A stretch of DNA of 64,000 nt from Paraburkholderia sprentiae WSM5005 (GTDB taxonomy: Bacteria; Pseudomonadota; Gammaproteobacteria; Burkholderiales; Burkholderiaceae): positions 62,001 to 126,000 of the forward strand of contig NZ_CP017565.2 of the NCBI RefSeq assembly GCF_001865575.2, given 5' to 3'. Positions 60,698-64,000 of the stretch are shown in pieces. Made by a program: the position numbers and the translations under genes. The notes below the pieces were generated by a model, which had not been told where the DNA came from, did not search any database, and saw only the letters and a program-made list of their open reading frames with translations. Position 1 is the first letter of the stretch; every line of letters begins with the position of its first letter.

Positions 60698-60892
60698 CTA
60701 TGCTTTCGTGTGCAGGTGCTGGGCCTGAGCCGCGTCGAGGCTATCGAAGTTGCCCCGGTGGTCACGACCCTCCCACAGCATGAAGCGCGGTACGCCAGCG
60801 ACGACGTATCGCCCGATGGTCCAGCCACTAGGGTGCGACCAGCCATAGGGCGAATCCTGCTTCCATTCGGTCTGTGAGGCTACATCAGACAT
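60698..60892 (-). CDS. Unknown 64-aa protein
   Basis: Small polar protein, Trp-rich (WKQDSPYGWSHPSGWTIGRY), no family recognised. The compact beta-strand pattern RFMLWEGRDHRGNFDSLDAA resembles small domain proteins that occur beside H-NS-like genes on Burkholderiales plasmids. 9 bp separate it from the H-NS gene. Confidence 0.55.
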   Translation of the reverse strand: MSDVASQTEWKQDSPYGWSHPSGWTIGRYVVAGVPRFMLWEGRDHRGNFDSLDAAQAQHLHTKA

Positions 60893-60929
60893 GGGGTGTC
60901 TCGTGGACTGAGCGCGTTGACTGGTTAAT

Positions 60930-61124
60930 TCATCCGCGAGTCGCGAGAGCGCGCTCGATGTTCCTGTCAGTCTTGTACTGGCTCAATGCATAGACCGACC
61001 AGATCGCGGCCGGAATCCAGCCGATCAGCGTAAATTGCAGCAGCAGGCAGATGATTCCTGCAAAGGGACGTCCGATCGTGAAAAACTGAAGCCATGGGAA
61101 AACGACGGCAAGCAACAAACGCAT
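60930..61124 (-). CDS. YqaE/Pmp3-family membrane protein
   Basis: 64-aa protein with two hydrophobic helices (about 2-25 and 26-47) and a polar tail ALSQYKTDRNIERAL; the Y-A-L-x-Q-Y-K-T-D end is typical of YqaE/Pmp3-type proteins. AAAGGA precedes the ATG. The function is tied to membrane potential or stress in relatives. Confidence 0.75.
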   Translation of the reverse strand: MRLLLAVVFPWLQFFTIGRPFAGIICLLLQFTLIGWIPAAIWSVYALSQYKTDRNIERALATRG

Positions 61125-61225
61125 AATGGTCCTTTGTGGTTGAGAGTCGTCAAGAAAGGCGCCAGCGACTGGCTGGCGATTGGGGCGGGTTTTCGCCGCA
61201 ATCTGCTGATGAAAAGTTCGCGCGT

Positions 61226-61489
61226 CTACTCAGGGCATCGCGCCTTCGTCATCGCGCATGCAACGGAAATAACGGGGGTCATGTTTCTCAACACGTTCCA
61301 GTTTCCCTGTGGCCGCAAGCACGGCCTGGCCTGCAATGGCACCTGATGCATTATCCGGTCGTACTCGTTGACGATCGCTATCAAGTCGTCGCTCAATACG
61401 GCGGGGACGGTCCATTGCTCCCGGTCCTTGCCTCCTTCGAGCAGATGTACGACCTGCCGGCCTGTTTCGCGGATCATGTCCAACGGCAA
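61226..61489 (-). CDS. Possible small unknown protein
   Basis: Frame with natural-looking text (MIRETGRQVVHLLEGGKDRE, LSDDLIAIVNEYDRIMHQVP) but a weak start (TTG 61489 or ATG 61477) and no homologue known to me. The rest of 61125-61620 shows nothing else. Confidence 0.3.
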   Translation of the reverse strand: MPLDMIRETGRQVVHLLEGGKDREQWTVPAVLSDDLIAIVNEYDRIMHQVPLQARPCLRPQGNWNVLRNMTPVISVACAMTKARCPE

Positions 61490-61620
61490 GGCGCCGCGCC
61501 CTTCGGCCGTCAGAGTGGCTCAGAGACGCGCCACCGCGCGAGGCGGGCGTTTGACATGGGGCGCTGGAGCCGCGCGCCCTCCGCACGTGTTCGGCCATCG
61601 TCGACCCAGGGGGGAGCGGG

Positions 61621-63520
61621 ATGCCGTCCCTGATCGAGCCTCAACTGGCGACGCTCGCAGACCGTCCGCCAAAGGGCGGCGACTGGTCCTACGAAATCAA
61701 GTTCGACGGCTATCGGGTGATGACCCGCATTGCGCGGGGGGCAACGCAGATCTTTACGCGTAATGGCCACGACTGGACATCGCGCATGCCGCGGCTGGCC
61801 GAGTCGTGCAACGAACTGCAAGTCGACGATGCGTGGTTCGACGGCGAAGCCGTCGTGCTTGATTCCATCGGGCGCCCCGCCTTCAACGCGTTGCAAAACG
61901 CGTTTGACCGGCGCAGCACCACTGAAACCTTCATGTTCGTGTTCGACATCCTCTGGCTGAACGGGGCCGACCTTCGCGAGCAGCCGTTGCGATCGCGAAG
62001 GGCGCTTCTGCGTGAATTGTTGGAAGGAGCGACGTCCCACGCGATCCGCTTTTCGGAAGACTTTCCGCAGGACCCTGTGTCTCTTGTCGCCTCCGCATGC
62101 AAGATGAAGCTCGAGGGCATCATCGGCAAACGCGCGGACGCGCCTTGTCGTCCAGGCCGCTCGACGGACTAGATCAAACTAAAGTGCCACGCCAAACAGG
62201 AGTTCGTGGTCGGGGGCTTCACCCGTACGAAATGGGCGCGCGCGGGCGTGCATTCGCTGCTACTGGGCGTGCATGAAAAGGACGGCTCGTTGCGCTACGC
62301 GGGCAGAGTAAGACCTTACTTTTCCTCCCGCGCTGCGTCTGCGTTTCTTGCGCGAGCAGAACCCCTGCGCTGCGAACAGACCGCTTTCTACAATCCACCA
62401 CAGCCAGACAAGGAACGGGATCATCTTTGGCTTAGGCCGTCGATCGTCGCTGAGTGCTCCTTTCTCGAATGGACGCCGGGCGGGGAAGTGCGTCACCCCG
62501 TCTTTCATGCGGTCCGTGATGACAAGGCGGCGTCATCCGTTACTGAAGAACCTATGGTTGCCGTGGAGTTTGACGACCCGGTGGACGCAGACGCAGGCTC
62601 TACACGGGAAGTGTCCGGCCCGAGGGGCGCGGTGAAAATCGTGGGCATCCGGATTACCAACGCGCAGCGCGTGCTGGACGAGGTCACCGGTCACACCAAG
62701 AAGGAGCTGGCGGAGTACTACGCAGCGATCTCCGAGTGGGCCTTGCCGCATCTGCATATCCGTCCGCTCGCCCTTGTGCGCGCGCCCGACGGAATCAATG
62801 GCGAACTGTTTTTCCAGAAGCACAGCGAGAAAGCCCGTATCCTTGGCGTGATCGAACTACCCCCCGAATTACATCCGCGGCACCCTCCGTTACTGGTCGC
62901 CGGCAGCGAAGCGGCGCTGATCGGTTTGTCACAACTGAGTGTCATTGAGATCCACACCTGGTGCCGTCGCGCCAGATCTGGATCACCCCGACCGCATCAT
63001 CTTCGATCTAGATCCGGACCCGGCGCTGCCGTGGACAGCGATGCTTGAAGCGGCCGAACTGCTGAAGGTCGTGCTTGACGAAATCGGCCTGCGCTCTTTT
63101 CCAAAGACGAGCGGGAGGAAAGGCTTTCACGTCGTTGTGCCGGTGACTCGCCGTCAGGGCTGGAGCGAGACGAAAGCTTTCGCTCACGCGGTGGCGCGGC
63201 ACATGGCGCGGGTCGTCCCGCAGCGTTTTTCCGCAGTCCTCGGCCGTAAGAATCGCGTCGGCAAGATATTCATCGACTACCTTCGCAACAGTCGTGGAGC
63301 AAGCACTGTTGCGGCGTTCTCGGTCCGCGCCAGGCCAGGGATGGCCGTATCGATGCCTGTCTCTTGGGACGAACTGAAAGAGGTGAGCCGCGGCGACGAA
63401 TGGACGATGAAAAAAGCGATTGCGCGCCAGCGGTCGCTCAGAGTGGACCCGTGGCTAGGCTACTGGCAGACGCGACAAGGCATCACTGCCGCCATGCGAC
63501 GCGCCGTCGGGATGCATTGA
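61621..63520 (+). pseudogene. ligD: LigD-type ATP-dependent DNA ligase/polymerase, inactivated
   Basis: Non-homologous end-joining enzyme in three pieces. Ligase domain: WSYEIKFDGYRVM with the AMP-accepting Lys (residues about 22-34) and MKLEGIIGKRADAP, stopped by an in-frame TAG at 62170-62172 where a Trp codon is expected (STD-W-IKLKC). Downstream, same frame: QEFVVGGFTRTK (OB fold), then the polymerase domain KIVGIRITNAQRVL to VIEIHTW. A missing G near 62961 shifts the frame into GAVAPDLDHPDRIIFDLDPD and the rest to 63520. No phosphoesterase domain and no ku gene are seen nearby. Two independent lesions make sequencing error unlikely as the sole cause. Confidence 0.9.
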
Positions 63521-63856
63521 ATGCGCTGCTAAGTTGGGTGCGGCGGCAAACCTGCGAGCCGCAAAGATCGATGTCTTTTAGTTAGGCCGTTCGCCGATTC
63601 ACCGAGGCATCGCCAGGGTTCCTCGGACGGGTCATTACACCGGAATCGATCTCAGCCGAGGCCGACGCCGCCTGTCAGCCGCCCCGCGGCCGTGCGCTGG
63701 CAGCGATCTCTTATACGATGCGACTTGCCGTTGCCGGACGGATTACCCTTTTCCGATGACACCGGGAAAGACGGGCGTTTATCATGGAAAGGAGCGCCCG
63801 ACGTTTCTCTCTCGTAACAGGCTCGATTTTGAGCGTATTCCGAGAACGGAGAAACG
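63521..63856. other. Non-coding stretch before the partial recombinase
   Basis: No gene is supported. The last 100 bp probably hold the promoter of the recombinase gene. Confidence 0.4.
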
Positions 63857-64000
63857 ATGAAAACCAAACGCGCACGCGTACTGTCCCCTTCCCAATCCAA
63901 GCATCTTCTACGCGTCACAGGGGCTACCAGTCGGCATCCCGAGCGCGACACGCTGATTTTTCTGCTCGGTCTTACCTGCGGTATGCGCATAAGCGAAATT
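63857..64000 (+). CDS. Tyrosine recombinase, 5' part cut by the window end
   Basis: 48 codons: MKTKRARVLSPSQSKHLLRV through DTLIFLLGLTCGMRISEI. GMRISEI holds the catalytic Arg of tyrosine recombinases. There is no N-terminal SAM-like domain, so it is the minimal catalytic-domain type. GGAGA precedes the ATG. The remainder lies beyond 64000. Confidence 0.8.
   Translation, partial: MKTKRARVLSPSQSKHLLRVTGATSRHPERDTLIFLLGLTCGMRISEI

Noticed and set aside
62206..63048. Independent 280-aa gene start
   Set aside because: It is the same frame as the ligase part after an in-frame TAG; the text continues LigD homology.

Overview
This GC-rich window (visibly AT-richer only at about 38.5-43.1 kb) looks like part of a conjugative megaplasmid or large integrative element of a Burkholderiaceae member (Paraburkholderia/Caballeronia/Burkholderia type). 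The assignment rests on codon use, a Trb-like mating apparatus with ICE-type TraD, TraI_2 and DUF4400 proteins, an H-NS-like silencer, a PHB depolymerase and a recombinase-in-trio element. No replication or partition genes, rRNA, tRNA or CRISPR array were seen.

Layout. (1) 0-10.8 kb: a tightly packed conjugation operon, TrbB-TrbC-TrbD-TrbE-TrbJ-TrbL, then a TraI_2-domain protein, a TraD coupling protein broken by a frameshift, two unknown proteins and a DUF4400 membrane protein. (2) 10.8-28.75 kb: element backbone with two AcaB/PFL_4669-like proteins, a UvrD-type helicase, a bactofilin with a membrane-anchored partner candidate, a Gp3/RDF-like zinc protein, a NADAR enzyme and an SbcD/SbcC-like pair. 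It ends in a two-gene cassette of a DndC-like PP-loop enzyme and a DpdA/TGT-like transglycosylase, a candidate DNA-modification module. Five short hairpins, at least two with perfect H-type pseudoknot complementarity, recur in the intergenic regions here. (3) 28.75-38.5 kb: patchwork DNA with truncated ADH and dapF genes, a phosphoesterase, an IS1111-type IS110 element, an IS1182-like element, a PHB-depolymerase lipoprotein, an IS3 remnant and a BON protein.

(4) 38.5-43.1 kb: an AT-rich, translationally coupled four-gene operon made of a 656-aa unknown protein, a GHKL-type kinase-like protein, a stand-alone receiver domain and a receiver-nucleoside phosphorylase fusion. The last two match DtcB and DtcC of the Detocs anti-phage system. 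Here the sensor/kinase role of DtcA appears split over two proteins. (5) 43.4-46.6 kb: a complete recombinase-in-trio (RIT) element bounded by a perfect 37-bp inverted repeat. (6) 47-53.3 kb: a 1085-aa protein with a metalloprotease-like motif and a PQQ-dependent dehydrogenase. (7) 53.7-58.7 kb: a LysR regulator divergent from a small redox cluster. (8) 58.7-64 kb: decaying repair genes (SRAP and LigD pseudogenes), an H-NS-like protein, small membrane and unknown proteins, and the start of another tyrosine recombinase at the window edge.

Several genes (traD, flavodoxin, CMD, SRAP, ligD) carry frameshifts, three of them explicable by one missing G in a short G run. Raw reads should decide between decay and sequencing error.
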